Shown here: positions 18,333-26,321 of the stretch, in pieces
How positions within the stretch are numbered: the stretch's first letter is position 1
Layout of the letters: each line of letters begins with the position of its first letter
DNA from: JAWKUK01 sp041398605
GTDB taxonomy: Bacteria > Planctomycetota > UBA1135 > GCA-002686595
NCBI GenBank assembly: GCA_041398605.1
Contig: JAWKUK010000004.1
Span: 248,001 to 312,000 of the forward strand
Direction of reading: 5' to 3'
Length of the DNA stretch: 64,000 bases
Translations under genes and position numbers: made by a program
Notes under the pieces: generated by a model
Seen by the model: only the letters and a program-made list of their open reading frames with translations
The model's database searches: none
What the model was told of the DNA's origin: nothing

Positions 18333-18601
18333 CACGACGCCGACCTGCCCGCGCGTTGCTCACGAGCGACGACGTCGACCCGCTCGCGTTCGTGCCGAAC
18401 CTGTTCGACGCGATCCTCGTGCTGACCGTCTCGGCCTTGGTCATGTTGACCGCCGCGCGCGCCCGCGAGGCCAACGTGCCCGAGGACCCCAAGGCGCTGC
18501 AGGGCTTCGTCGACACCGGCACGCCCCAAGCGGGCGAGGGCCAGCGGCTCGGCGTCGCCTATCGGCTCGCCGACGGCCGGCTGGTGTACGTCCCCGAATA
18601 A
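18329..18601 (+). CDS. DUF2149 single-pass membrane protein (HmuV-like)
   Basis: 90 residues from ATG 18329, overlapping the upstream stop (ATGA). One membrane helix (LFDAILVLTVSALVMLT, about residues 28-44) is followed by a short periplasmic tail ending in LGVAYRLADGRLVYVPE, the hallmark ending of DUF2149 proteins. Size and topology resemble ExbD/TolR without the periplasmic domain. Its place after the ExbB-like gene suggests the two form one channel complex. Confidence 0.82.
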   Translation: MTRRRPARALLTSDDVDPLAFVPNLFDAILVLTVSALVMLTAARAREANVPEDPKALQGFVDTGTPQAGEGQRLGVAYRLADGRLVYVPE

Positions 18602-18706
18602 CAAAGCGCGCGGCGGGCACAAGGGGAGCTCCAGAGCGCGGGCGCGGTCGGCGCCGCGCGGCGCGGCCTCGCTCGCAGGCGAGGTCAGGTGCTATCCTCT
18701 CGGCAC

Positions 18707-19573
18707 ATGAGCGCCATGGTTCCCACCTCACTTCGCACGGCCGCCCGCCCAGCAGGCGCAACGCTGCTCCTCCCCCTGCTGCTCTCCCTCGGCGCGTGCG
18801 CCTCGCACGGCGCGACGAACGGCGCCGCGCCGGGCTTCGAGGTCGAGGGCCACGCCGTCCGCTACGCCGCCAACGGCGCCGAGCTCACGGGTTACCTCGC
18901 GAGCCCCATCGGCGCCGAAGGCGACCGGCCGGGCATCCTCGTCGTCCACGAATGGTGGGGCCACGACGAGTACGCGCGCCGCCGCGCGCGTGAGCTCGCG
19001 CAGCTCGGGTATGTCGCGTTTGCCCTCGACATGTACGGCACCGGCAAGTCCGCGACGCACCCCAAGGACGCGACCGCGTTCATGGAAGAGGTCATGGGCA
19101 ACGCCGACACGATGGAGGCGCGCTTCCGCGCGGCGCTCACCGCGCTCCACGCTGCGCCCGGCGTCGACGTCGAGCGGACGGGCGCCATCGGTTACTGCAT
19201 GGGCGGCGGGATCGTGCTGCGGATGGCGCGCGCGACCGACACGCTCGACTTCGCGGCGAGCTTCCACGGCTCCCTCGGCGCGGCGCTCGGCGCAGGTGAC
19301 GCCGGCGGCGTCAAGCGCGTGTTCATCGCCCACGGCGCCGATGACCCGTTCGTGTCGATGGAGACGCTCCACGACCTCACGACTGAGCTGCGTGCCATGC
19401 CTGGCATAGAGTCGGTCACGGTCGGGATCTACCCGGGCGCCGTGCACGGCTTCACGAACCCAGAGGCGACGCAGCGCGGCGAGGAGTTCGGGCTGCCGCT
19501 GCGTTACGACGCCGCCGCGGACGCCGAGAGCTGGGCGACTTTGACCGCGGAGCTCCGCGCGTCGTTCGAGTAG
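18707..19573 (+). CDS. Dienelactone hydrolase family lipoprotein
   Basis: 288 residues from ATG 18707 (a GTG at 18689 and an ATG at 18716 are alternatives). Lipoprotein signal LLLPLLLSLGACAS. Alpha/beta-hydrolase fold with the Cys-nucleophile elbow GYCMGGG, acid in HGADDPFV and His in AVHGFTNP, the Cys-Asp-His triad of dienelactone hydrolases. PGILVVHEWWGHDEYAR fits the oxyanion region. Substrate unknown. A TATCCT 8 bases before the start could be a -10 for a nearly leaderless transcript. Confidence 0.85.
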   Translation: MSAMVPTSLRTAARPAGATLLLPLLLSLGACASHGATNGAAPGFEVEGHAVRYAANGAELTGYLASPIGAEGDRPGILVVHEWWGHDEYARRRARELAQLGYVAFALDMYGTGKSATHPKDATAFMEEVMGNADTMEARFRAALTALHAAPGVDVERTGAIGYCMGGGIVLRMARATDTLDFAASFHGSLGAALGAGDAGGVKRVFIAHGADDPFVSMETLHDLTTELRAMPGIESVTVGIYPGAVHGFTNPEATQRGEEFGLPLRYDAAADAESWATLTAELRASFE

Positions 19574-21153
19574 TGCGCGGGGCGCATGCCGCGGCCGGGA
19601 GAGGGCGCGCGCGCGCGCGTGTCCTGTCCGTCGTCGCGGCGTACGGCGCGCTCGCGAGCGCGTGCGGCGGGCGCGCGCCGGAGGCGGCGCCGGGGCGCCC
19701 CAACGTGCTGCTCATCTCGATCGATACCCTGCGCGCAGACCGCCTCTCCTGCGCGGGTTACCCGCGCGCGACGACGCCGCACCTCGACGCGCTCGCTGCG
19801 CGCGGCGTGCGCTTCACCCACGCGCAGTCCCCGCGCGCGAAGACGACGCCCGCGCTCGCTTCATTGATGACGGGGCTCTACCCCCACGACCACGGGGTGC
19901 GTGACTTGGCGCAGCCCTTGGGCGGGCGCGCGACGACGCTGGCGGAGGTCTTCGCTGCGAACGGGTGGAGCACCGCGGCGATCGTCGGCAACTACGTACT
20001 GCAGCGCGCGCTGTCGGGCCTCGACCGAGGCTTCGAGACGTGGATCGAGGACCTGCCCGACACCAATGGTGTGCCGCCGGACGACGTCCCCCAGCGCCGC
20101 GCGACGTCGTTGACCGACGGCGCCCTCGCGCTGCTGGAGGAGCGCGCCGCTGCCCCGTCCCCTTGGTTCGTGTGGCTGCACTACATGGACCCGCACGGCG
20201 CCTACGATGCGCCGCCGGAGCACCGCGTGTTCACGAGCGCGACGCGGGACCTCGTCCCCGACCCGGAGCGACCGCCCCCGCGCGGGCGCCAGGAGTGGAT
20301 CGCGCGTTACAACGTCCTCGAGGGCGAGCGCGCGGGCAACCGCGTGGACGCCAACGCGGTGCGCGACCGCTATGACGCCGAGGTGCGCTACGTCGACGCG
20401 GAGCTCGGACGGCTCTTCGCTGCGCTCGAGGCGCGCGGCCTCGACCGTAACACTTGGGTCATCGTGTGCGCGGACCACGGCGAGAGCCTCGGCGAGCACC
20501 ACTACTGGTTCGAGCATGGCCGCTATGCCTACGAAGCGACGTGCCGCGTCCCGTTGATCATCGCGCCGCCGCGCGGCGCGGCGGCCGGGGGCGCCGCGCA
20601 CGGACCGCGCGGGGTCCAGCGCGGCGACATCTCGCTGGCGGACCTGTTCCCGACGCTCATCGAGCTGCTCGCCCTCGAGGGTGGGCAGCAACGCGCGCCG
20701 CGCGGCCCGCACGGGCGGTCGCGCCGGTCGCTGTTGGCCGCGCTCGACGGCCCGCAGCGGGGCGATGCCAGCGCAGCCGAGGACCAAGGGGCGGACGCGC
20801 ACCCCGTGTTCTGTGAGAAGGTCGAGCGCGCCGAGCTCTCGGGCGCGGTGCAGACCAAGGCGGTCCGCATCGGGGACTGGAAGCTCTCCCGGCGCTTCGC
20901 GCGGCGCGGGCGCGAGCTCGTCGCGGTCGACGAGGAGCTGTTTGATCTGGCGGCGGATCCGGCCGAGGAGTCGAACCTCGCCGCGGAGGCGCCGGCGCGC
21001 GCGCCGCTGGCCGCGCTGCGCGCCGCGCTGCTGGAGTTCTGCGCCGCAGACACAGACCTCGCGGACCTCGGTGAGGCGTTGGCCCGCGAGCGCGAGGCGC
21101 TGCGCAGGGAGGACCCGGAGGTCGACCGACGCCTGCGCGCGCTCGGCTATTGA
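19573..21153 (+). CDS. Sulfatase-like (alkaline phosphatase superfamily) lipoprotein
   Basis: 526 residues from a GTG overlapping the previous TAG (TAGTG). Lipobox-like ALASACGG. The alkaline-phosphatase-superfamily fold is shown by PNVLLISIDTLRADRLSCAG (first metal Asp), a nucleophile loop KTTPALASLMTGLYPHDHGV and the metal motif CADHGESLGEHHYWFEHG. The nucleophile position carries Thr (TTPA) instead of the CxPxR or SxPxR needed for formylglycine maturation. It is therefore probably a phosphatase, phosphodiesterase or transferase rather than an FGly sulfatase. Confidence 0.82.
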   Translation: MRGAHAAAGRGRARARVLSVVAAYGALASACGGRAPEAAPGRPNVLLISIDTLRADRLSCAGYPRATTPHLDALAARGVRFTHAQSPRAKTTPALASLMTGLYPHDHGVRDLAQPLGGRATTLAEVFAANGWSTAAIVGNYVLQRALSGLDRGFETWIEDLPDTNGVPPDDVPQRRATSLTDGALALLEERAAAPSPWFVWLHYMDPHGAYDAPPEHRVFTSATRDLVPDPERPPPRGRQEWIARYNVLEGERAGNRVDANAVRDRYDAEVRYVDAELGRLFAALEARGLDRNTWVIVCADHGESLGEHHYWFEHGRYAYEATCRVPLIIAPPRGAAAGGAAHGPRGVQRGDISLADLFPTLIELLALEGGQQRAPRGPHGRSRRSLLAALDGPQRGDASAAEDQGADAHPVFCEKVERAELSGAVQTKAVRIGDWKLSRRFARRGRELVAVDEELFDLAADPAEESNLAAEAPARAPLAALRAALLEFCAADTDLADLGEALAREREALRREDPEVDRRLRALGY

Positions 21154-21292
21154 GCGCGACGAGCCGCGCGGCGCGGGCGCGTGGCTCGGATCGAAACCCT
21201 TGGCGTCGCAGGCTGGGACGCGCCCGACGCGGGCGCCCGCGATCGGATAGTCATAGCTGTCCCGGCCCTCCGCCCGCGCGATCCCTCGACGT

Positions 21293-22567
21293 ATGCACGC
21301 CCCCAATCTCCGCACCGCCTCGCTCTCCCTGTTCGCTGCCCTCGCCGTCGGGTGCGTCGACAACTCTGGGAGCGGCGCGTCCGCGCCGCCCGTCGTGAAT
21401 CAGGGCCCGGCCGCTGCGCTCAACGGGATCGACACGGACGCTGACGGCGACGGCGATGGCATCGTCGACCTCCCCGCCACGGTGCCGGCGTTGATCGGCG
21501 ACGTCTTTGACCGCTACAGCGCGATCCCGACGGCGAACGGCGGCCGCGTGCACCTCTTGGCCCAGGCTGGCGTCGATGACCGGCGCTTGATCCGCGCGCG
21601 TGAGGTCCTGCGGCAACACCTCACCGACGTCCCGGGTTCAGCGCAGGGCGCGGACAAGCGCGCGGTCGCGGACGCGATGTCGAACCGCGGCGCGACGCTG
21701 GTGATCTTCCAGAGCCCTGCGACAGCGAACCCGGCGCTGCCGGCCGTGGCCGCCTTCTTGGCCGCGTTCGACGCGCAAGCGTGGGGGCTGATCCAGAACA
21801 CGATCGTCATCGAGGGCTCACCCGAGTACATGGCCGCGTCCCCGGCGATCGACAACACCTTCGGCGCGACGGCGGCGCTGGTGCATCGCACCGGTTTTGC
21901 GACGGCGCGCCCGGCGCACTTCGCAGCCGCCCGCTCGATGATGGAGGCCGCGATCGCAGCGGGCAGGTTCACGCCGCCGAACGCGCTCCCGGCGTCGGAC
22001 TTCGACGATGCGTACGTAGGCCTCTTGCTGGACGTGCATTCTGGCGTTTGGGCCCATGACCCGCTCGGCAACGGCCGCGCGGGCACCACCGCGAGCTACG
22101 CCTTCGCGAGCCGGCCGTCGATGCAGGCGGGCGACCCGAGCGCGCTCGCGTGGATCGAGGCCTTCTTCGCGCCGCAGCACTCCTATCCGGCGCAGGTCGC
22201 CTCGACCTTCGCTGGCAACTTCGACTGCATCCTGCGCAGCAACTTGGCCTACACCAATCGTTCGCAGTATCTGCGCGATGTGACGCTGACGGGCACCAAC
22301 ACCTCCGAGATCTTCGGAGCGCGTGAGGCGACGCGCCTCGTGGGCAACGCGGGCAACAACAACTTGAAGGGCCGCGCGGGCAACGACCTGTTGATCAGTG
22401 GCGGCGGCCTGGACACGGCCGTCTTCGACGGCCCCTTCGCGGAGTACACGATCACGCTGGACGGCACGGACGTGATCGTGACCGACTCGCAGCCCTCCCG
22501 CGACGGCACGGACCGCCTGCAGGGCTTCGACCGCCTCCAGTTCACGGACCAGGGCATCAACCTGTAG
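21293..22567 (+). CDS. Lipoprotein with RTX-like C-terminal segment
   Basis: 424 residues from ATG 21293; lipobox in LFAALAVGCVDNSG. An acidic Asp/Gly stretch (IDTDADGDGDGIVD) follows the signal and resembles a calcium-binding linker. The central ~230 residues are unassigned. The C-terminus has one or two degenerate hemolysin-type nonapeptides (LVGNAGNNNLKGRAGNDLL) followed by the strand pattern GGLDTAVFDGPFAEYTIT and GTDRLQGFDRLQFTDQ, which typically closes RTX calcium-binding proteins. It is probably at the cell surface; function unknown. Confidence 0.68.
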   Translation: MHAPNLRTASLSLFAALAVGCVDNSGSGASAPPVVNQGPAAALNGIDTDADGDGDGIVDLPATVPALIGDVFDRYSAIPTANGGRVHLLAQAGVDDRRLIRAREVLRQHLTDVPGSAQGADKRAVADAMSNRGATLVIFQSPATANPALPAVAAFLAAFDAQAWGLIQNTIVIEGSPEYMAASPAIDNTFGATAALVHRTGFATARPAHFAAARSMMEAAIAAGRFTPPNALPASDFDDAYVGLLLDVHSGVWAHDPLGNGRAGTTASYAFASRPSMQAGDPSALAWIEAFFAPQHSYPAQVASTFAGNFDCILRSNLAYTNRSQYLRDVTLTGTNTSEIFGAREATRLVGNAGNNNLKGRAGNDLLISGGGLDTAVFDGPFAEYTITLDGTDVIVTDSQPSRDGTDRLQGFDRLQFTDQGINL

Positions 22568-22568
22568 C

Positions 22569-22584
22569 GCCCCCTAGGGGGGGC
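22569..22584. terminator. GC hairpin between convergent genes
   Basis: GCCCCC-TA-GGGGGGGC directly after the stop at 22567 and before the convergent gene ending at 22621. It is short with a two-base loop and no T-tract; could serve both strands. Confidence 0.4.
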
Positions 22585-22620
22585 CTGCATCCGGCCTCGA
22601 TCCGAGCGCGGCGCAGCCAA

Positions 22621-23295
22621 TCAGAGCTCGATCGAAATCTGCCAGCCGCTGCCGTCGACGGACGCTGACAGGCCGACGACGTCGCGCCCGCCTTTGTCGC
22701 GGATGGGTCGCCATGCGCTGCCGCCGGGGCGTTCGCCAGCCCAACCTTCTTTTGCGAGGGTGTCGAGGATGCGGGCCGCGGCGCCGGGCGCGCCGCCTTC
22801 GGCGGCGATGGGAACGACCACTTGATGGAAGTCTCGAGTCAGGTCGTGGGGTGAAGCCGTCACGACCCCGAGTGACACGACCGCGTCGCCGGCGGTCACG
22901 GACAGTGGGGTGATGCGCAGCGCGCTGATGCTTCCGTCCATGGCAGACGCTCCGACGCGGCAGCCGCCATCGCCGAGCAGTCGAACGGCGTCGAGCCCGT
23001 CGAGGAACAGGGAACAACCGCCGTCAGCGGGCCCAGTGACCTCGACCCCGAGCTGCGCGAGCCGAGCGCCGACGGCCAGCGCGACATCCGCCCCGGAGGA
23101 GCCGTCGATGAAGTGGAGTGGGACGGTGGCTTGCAGCCCTTGCCGTTCGACGCCGACGACGACGAGCCCGCCTCCGTCACAAGCAAACCGCACTTGCAGC
23201 ATGCGAGCGTTCCCCTCGCGTGCCCGAGGCGAGGCCAAGAGAGGCAGGAGCAGCCCGATCCCGGCGAACACTCGCCAACCTATCCGATTCCGCAT
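22621..23295 (-). CDS. Small secreted protein of unknown function
   Basis: 224 residues from ATG 23295. The frame is open upstream, but only through the repeat and G-tract leader, which reads as low-complexity RWHG/SLARFLV repeats, so that part was excluded. Signal peptide WRVFAGIGLLLPLLASPRA. The mature domain is beta-rich with two similar halves (DGGGLVVVGVERQGLQATVP; DAVVSLGVVTASPHDLTR). No family recognised. Its 5' leader is exceptional: G-tracts run to within one base of the ATG. Confidence 0.6.
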   Translation of the reverse strand: MRNRIGWRVFAGIGLLLPLLASPRAREGNARMLQVRFACDGGGLVVVGVERQGLQATVPLHFIDGSSGADVALAVGARLAQLGVEVTGPADGGCSLFLDGLDAVRLLGDGGCRVGASAMDGSISALRITPLSVTAGDAVVSLGVVTASPHDLTRDFHQVVVPIAAEGGAPGAAARILDTLAKEGWAGERPGGSAWRPIRDKGGRDVVGLSASVDGSGWQISIEL

Positions 23296-23296
23296 A

Positions 23297-23379
23297 CCCC
23301 CCCAGACGCCCCACCCCCCACATCCCTCCCCAATTCCCCCCCCAAAACCCCCCCTCAATCCCAAGCCCCCCCACAACCC
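23297..23379 (-). repeat. G-tract leader, G-quadruplex candidate
   Basis: On the minus strand this 83-base stretch contains about ten runs of three to eight consecutive G separated by one to eight bases. It ends in GGGGGGGT right before the ATG at 23295. Such density on the mRNA strand could fold into one or more quadruplexes across the ribosome-binding region; no ordinary Shine-Dalgarno is visible. Confidence 0.7.
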
Positions 23380-23388
23380 CACTGAAAT

Positions 23389-23484
23389 CGTGGCAACCAA
23401 GAATCGCCCCAACGAGACCCCGTGCCAACGTGGACCCGTGCCAACGAGGAATCGAGCCAACGAGGAACCGTGCCAACGAGGAAT
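23389..23484. repeat. Six tandem 16-bp repeats
   Basis: Contiguous 16-mers on the plus strand with consensus CGTGCCAACGAGGAAT. Units start at 23389, 23405, 23421, 23437, 23453 and 23469. The first two are the most diverged; the units at 23437 and 23469 are identical. A period of 16 is not a codon multiple, so this is not protein-repeat driven. There are no spacers, so it is not a CRISPR. Confidence 0.85.
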
Positions 23485-23487
23485 CGA

Positions 23488-23511
23488 GCGCAAGCCCGTA
23501 AGGGCTTGCGC
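23488..23511 (-). terminator. 10-bp perfect hairpin with a 4-base loop
   Basis: Arms GCGCAAGCCC and GGGCTTGCGC enclose GTAA on the plus strand (a GNRA-type loop) or TTAC on the minus strand. Lies ~70 bases beyond the tRNA-Gln 3' end. No T-tract follows, so terminator function is uncertain. Confidence 0.5.
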
Positions 23512-23520
23512 CAGAAACCG

Positions 23521-23583
23521 ACCAACCTCGGCCGAAGGCATGGTCGAGCCCAGAGGCTTGACATGCCCTCGCCCGAGGTTGGT
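23521..23583 (-). repeat. Long inverted repeat overlapping the tRNA-Gln 3' end
   Basis: Two 22-base arms, 23521-23542 and 23562-23583, match at 20 of 22 positions when folded, around a 19-base loop that can itself pair partly (GAGCC with GGCTT). The proximal arm begins with the ACCA of the tRNA 3' end, so folding would compete with, or form just after, tRNA maturation. Probably a processing signal or terminator. Confidence 0.75.
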
Positions 23584-23654
23584 TACCCCGCAAGGACTCG
23601 AACCTTGAATGTCTGGACCAAAACCAGATGTGTTGCCAATTACACCACGGGGTA
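23580..23654 (-). tRNA. tRNA-Gln (anticodon TTG)
   Basis: The minus strand gives a complete cloverleaf: acceptor stem TACCCCG/CGGGGTA, anticodon stem TCTGG/CCAGA around the loop TTTTGGT (anticodon TTG, reads CAA), T-arm AAGGTTCGAGTCCTT, discriminator A, and CCA encoded at 23582-23580. It lies 140 bases beyond the cinA 3' end. Confidence 0.96.
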
Positions 23655-23794
23655 TCGGCTGGCAACCGGACGGCTGGGCCGTCCGAAGGCGCGAGAAGAT
23701 AGCAGCGAGGGGGCGGGTGGTCTACTGCTGGCGGGGAGAAAGTCGAGGGGGTCGCCAGGTACTTGGCCCCAGCGCTGCGCCCTGCGTCACGACG

Positions 23795-25123
23795 TCACGC
23801 TGTCGGCTCGCCCCGCGCCGCCGAGAGGAGGAGCGCGAGCCCCTTCTGCGTGGCCCACTCGCGCACTTTGTCGCGCGGCGCGGGCGGCCAGCGCCGCTCG
23901 ACCGAGGAGAGGACCTCAGCGCCGTCGGGGCCGAGGCGCGCGAGTCCGAACCAAACGAGGCCGACCGGCTTCTCGGAGGTGCCGCCGTCGGGCCCTGCGA
24001 CGCCTGTGACCGAGAGGGCGAGGTCCGCCCCGGTCACGCGGCGGGCCCCCGAGGCCATGGCCTCGGCGACGGGCGCGGAGACGGCGCCGTGCGCGGCGAG
24101 CAGAGGCTCGGGGACCCCGAGGGCCCGGTGCTTGGCCGCGTCGGAGTAGGTCACGAACGATTCGCGAAAGACGGCGCTGATGCCGGGCACGCGTGTGAGC
24201 TCACCCGCGATGAGCCCGCCGGTGCAAGACTCGGCCAGGGTGACGTGCAGGCTGCGCTCGAGGAGCTCGCGGCCGAGGAGGAACCCGATGCGTCCCTCGG
24301 GCCCTTCTGCCAGGAGGCGCCCGGGGAAGCGCAGCAAGAGCTCGCGCGCGCGCTCGGCGACGAGGGCCTCGGCGCCGCTCGCGTCCGCGGCGCGGCCCAC
24401 GAGTCGCACCGACAGGACGCCGCCTTTGACGGTACAGCCCATGAGGGGGTTCGCCGCGCGATCCATCCAAGGACCGACCTCTTGCGCAAACTGGCTCTCG
24501 GGAATGTCGGAGAAGTGCAGGCGGCGCACCGCGTTCACGACGTTGCTGCCGCCGGCGACGACGGGGTGCGCGACGAGCCAAGGATGGACCTGGTCGTCCC
24601 AGACCGCGTGCAGCTCGCGCGGCGGTCCGGGCAGGACGATGACCGTCGAGGCCCCCACCGAGCAACGGAACCCCGGCGCGGTCCCGAAGCGGTTGTAGAC
24701 GAGCGCAGCCCCTTCAGGCATCAGCGCCTGCCGTCGATTGACCTCGGGCATGTCGCGGCCCGCGCGCGTGTACCAGTCGCGGACGTTGGCGAGGGCTTCG
24801 GGCGCTTCGTACAGCGCGCGGCCGGCTGCGAGCGCGACCCCGTGGCGAGTCACGTCGTCGAGGGTCGGGCCGAGGCCTCCGCAGACAAAGACGAGCGCAG
24901 CACGCGCGGCGGCAGCGCGCACGGCGCGCTCGACGTCAGGCTCCTCGTCACCGACGACTTGCGCGCCGCGCAGCTGCCGCCCGTACTCGGCGAGGCGCGC
25001 GCCGATCCAGGGCGAATTGAGGTCGGGATGTGCGCCGTCGAGGAGCTCGTCTCCGACCGCGACGACCTCGACGGCGGTGGGGTCCAGGGGCGCGGGTGCG
25101 CCTCGGTGTTGAGGGATGACCAT
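23795..25123 (-). CDS. cinA: CinA family protein (competence/damage-inducible, NMN amidohydrolase)
   Basis: 442 residues from ATG 25123 (a GTG at 25147 is possible). The N-terminal MoCF-like (COG1058) domain starts at VEVVAVGDELLDG and includes FVCGGLGPTLDDVT and STVIVLPGPPREL. The C-terminal amidohydrolase domain carries LHVTLAESCTGGLIAGELT, with the catalytic Ser in ESCTGG, and SVTGVAGPDGGTSEKPVG. Two-domain CinA proteins hydrolyse nicotinamide-nucleotide-type dinucleotides in NAD recycling. Lies just downstream of tatC. Confidence 0.93.
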   Translation of the reverse strand: MVIPQHRGAPAPLDPTAVEVVAVGDELLDGAHPDLNSPWIGARLAEYGRQLRGAQVVGDEEPDVERAVRAAAARAALVFVCGGLGPTLDDVTRHGVALAAGRALYEAPEALANVRDWYTRAGRDMPEVNRRQALMPEGAALVYNRFGTAPGFRCSVGASTVIVLPGPPRELHAVWDDQVHPWLVAHPVVAGGSNVVNAVRRLHFSDIPESQFAQEVGPWMDRAANPLMGCTVKGGVLSVRLVGRAADASGAEALVAERARELLLRFPGRLLAEGPEGRIGFLLGRELLERSLHVTLAESCTGGLIAGELTRVPGISAVFRESFVTYSDAAKHRALGVPEPLLAAHGAVSAPVAEAMASGARRVTGADLALSVTGVAGPDGGTSEKPVGLVWFGLARLGPDGAEVLSSVERRWPPAPRDKVREWATQKGLALLLSAARGEPTA

Positions 25124-25183
25124 CGAACGCGAAGTGTAGTGAGCCACGCGCGCGCGAGGCTCGCTCGCCGCTCGAGCGGGCCT

Positions 25184-26128
25184 TCAAACCGGCGCCGAGG
25201 CGCTGTCGCCGGTCCGCTCGACGGCGCCAGGCACGGGCACCCAGACGAGCCGCGAGAGCGCTGCGCCGATCTCGTAGAGGATCAACGCGGGCGCCGCGAG
25301 CATGATCTGCGTGACGGGGTCGGGCGGTGTCAGCACCGCCGCGACGATGAGGGTCACCACGGCGGTGTGCCCGCGGAACTTGCTGTAGAGGGCCGGGTCC
25401 ACCAGCCCGAGCCGCGCGAGCACGAACTGCACGAGCGGCAGCTGGAACACGACCCCGATCGCGAGCGAGAGGCCCTTGATGAACTCGATGTATTGATCCG
25501 AGGTCACGTTGAGCGGGTAGCCCGGCTCGCCGAGGCCCTCCTTGGAAAGGAAGTACGCGGCGTAGGGGATCATCACGAAGAACCCGAAGGCGACGCCGCC
25601 GACGAAGAGCCCGACGCTGGCGGGAAAGTAGCTGTAGACGATCTTGCGCTCGGACCGGTAGAGCCCCGCCGCGACAAACGCCCAGACCTGATAGAGCGCA
25701 AACGGCCCCGCCAGCAGCATCGACAGCCAGAAGCACACGCGCAGCTTCATGACCATGTTCGAGCCGAACCCGAGGTAGGTCAGGTCAGAGCGCAGGAGCT
25801 TCGACTCCTTGATGACCTTGACCTCGGGGTAGCCCGCCTCGAAGTACTCGCTCGCGGGCTCGGCCAAGCCGTCGACACGCGCGCTGTAGATGTCGACGAG
25901 GTCCGCGTTGAGCCATCCGATCGCCTGATCGAACGGGCGGGTGATGAAGAGCGAGACATCGCTGCGGAACGTCCAGAGAACGACAAACGCGACGGCAAAC
26001 GCAGCCGTGGCACGGACGAGGCGCTGGCGCAGCTCGTTCAGGTGCTCGGAGAGCGTCATGCGCGAGGCTTCGACGGGGTCGTCCTCGACGCTGCTCGAAC
26101 GCGGATCGTTCGCGGGCTTTGCGGGCAT
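25184..26128 (-). CDS. tatC: Sec-independent translocase TatC
   Basis: 314 residues from ATG 26128. Six-helix TatC: LSEHLNELRQRLVRA at the N-terminus, the conserved loop FVAAGLYRSERK with its essential Glu, LFVGGVAFGFFVMIPYAAYF, and LTPPDPVTQIMLAAPALILY. The first periplasmic loop (about residues 70-118) is roughly 45 residues longer than in E. coli TatC. TatA/B genes are not adjacent. Confidence 0.95.
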   Translation of the reverse strand: MPAKPANDPRSSSVEDDPVEASRMTLSEHLNELRQRLVRATAAFAVAFVVLWTFRSDVSLFITRPFDQAIGWLNADLVDIYSARVDGLAEPASEYFEAGYPEVKVIKESKLLRSDLTYLGFGSNMVMKLRVCFWLSMLLAGPFALYQVWAFVAAGLYRSERKIVYSYFPASVGLFVGGVAFGFFVMIPYAAYFLSKEGLGEPGYPLNVTSDQYIEFIKGLSLAIGVVFQLPLVQFVLARLGLVDPALYSKFRGHTAVVTLIVAAVLTPPDPVTQIMLAAPALILYEIGAALSRLVWVPVPGAVERTGDSASAPV

Positions 26129-26321
26129 GGGTCGGCGCGGCGAGGGTCATGCCGCCGGCGAAAGGGCGCGCCCTCGGACGACGCGGGCGCGACGCGGGGC
26201 GGACGGTCCAAGAAAAACCTCTGCGGGCGACCCGCGGAACCGCGAGCCACCCGCAGAGGATGGTTCAAGTCGACCGTCAGGTCCAGCCCCGACGCGATGA
26301 AGCGCCGAAGGCCGGCCGGCG

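Noticed and set aside
23389..23484. CRISPR array
   Set aside because: Units are contiguous 16-mers without spacers and no cas genes are nearby.
23295..23541. N-terminal extension of the small secreted protein through the repeats
   Set aside because: The extension only encodes repeat and G-tract translation, while a normal signal peptide begins at ATG 23295.
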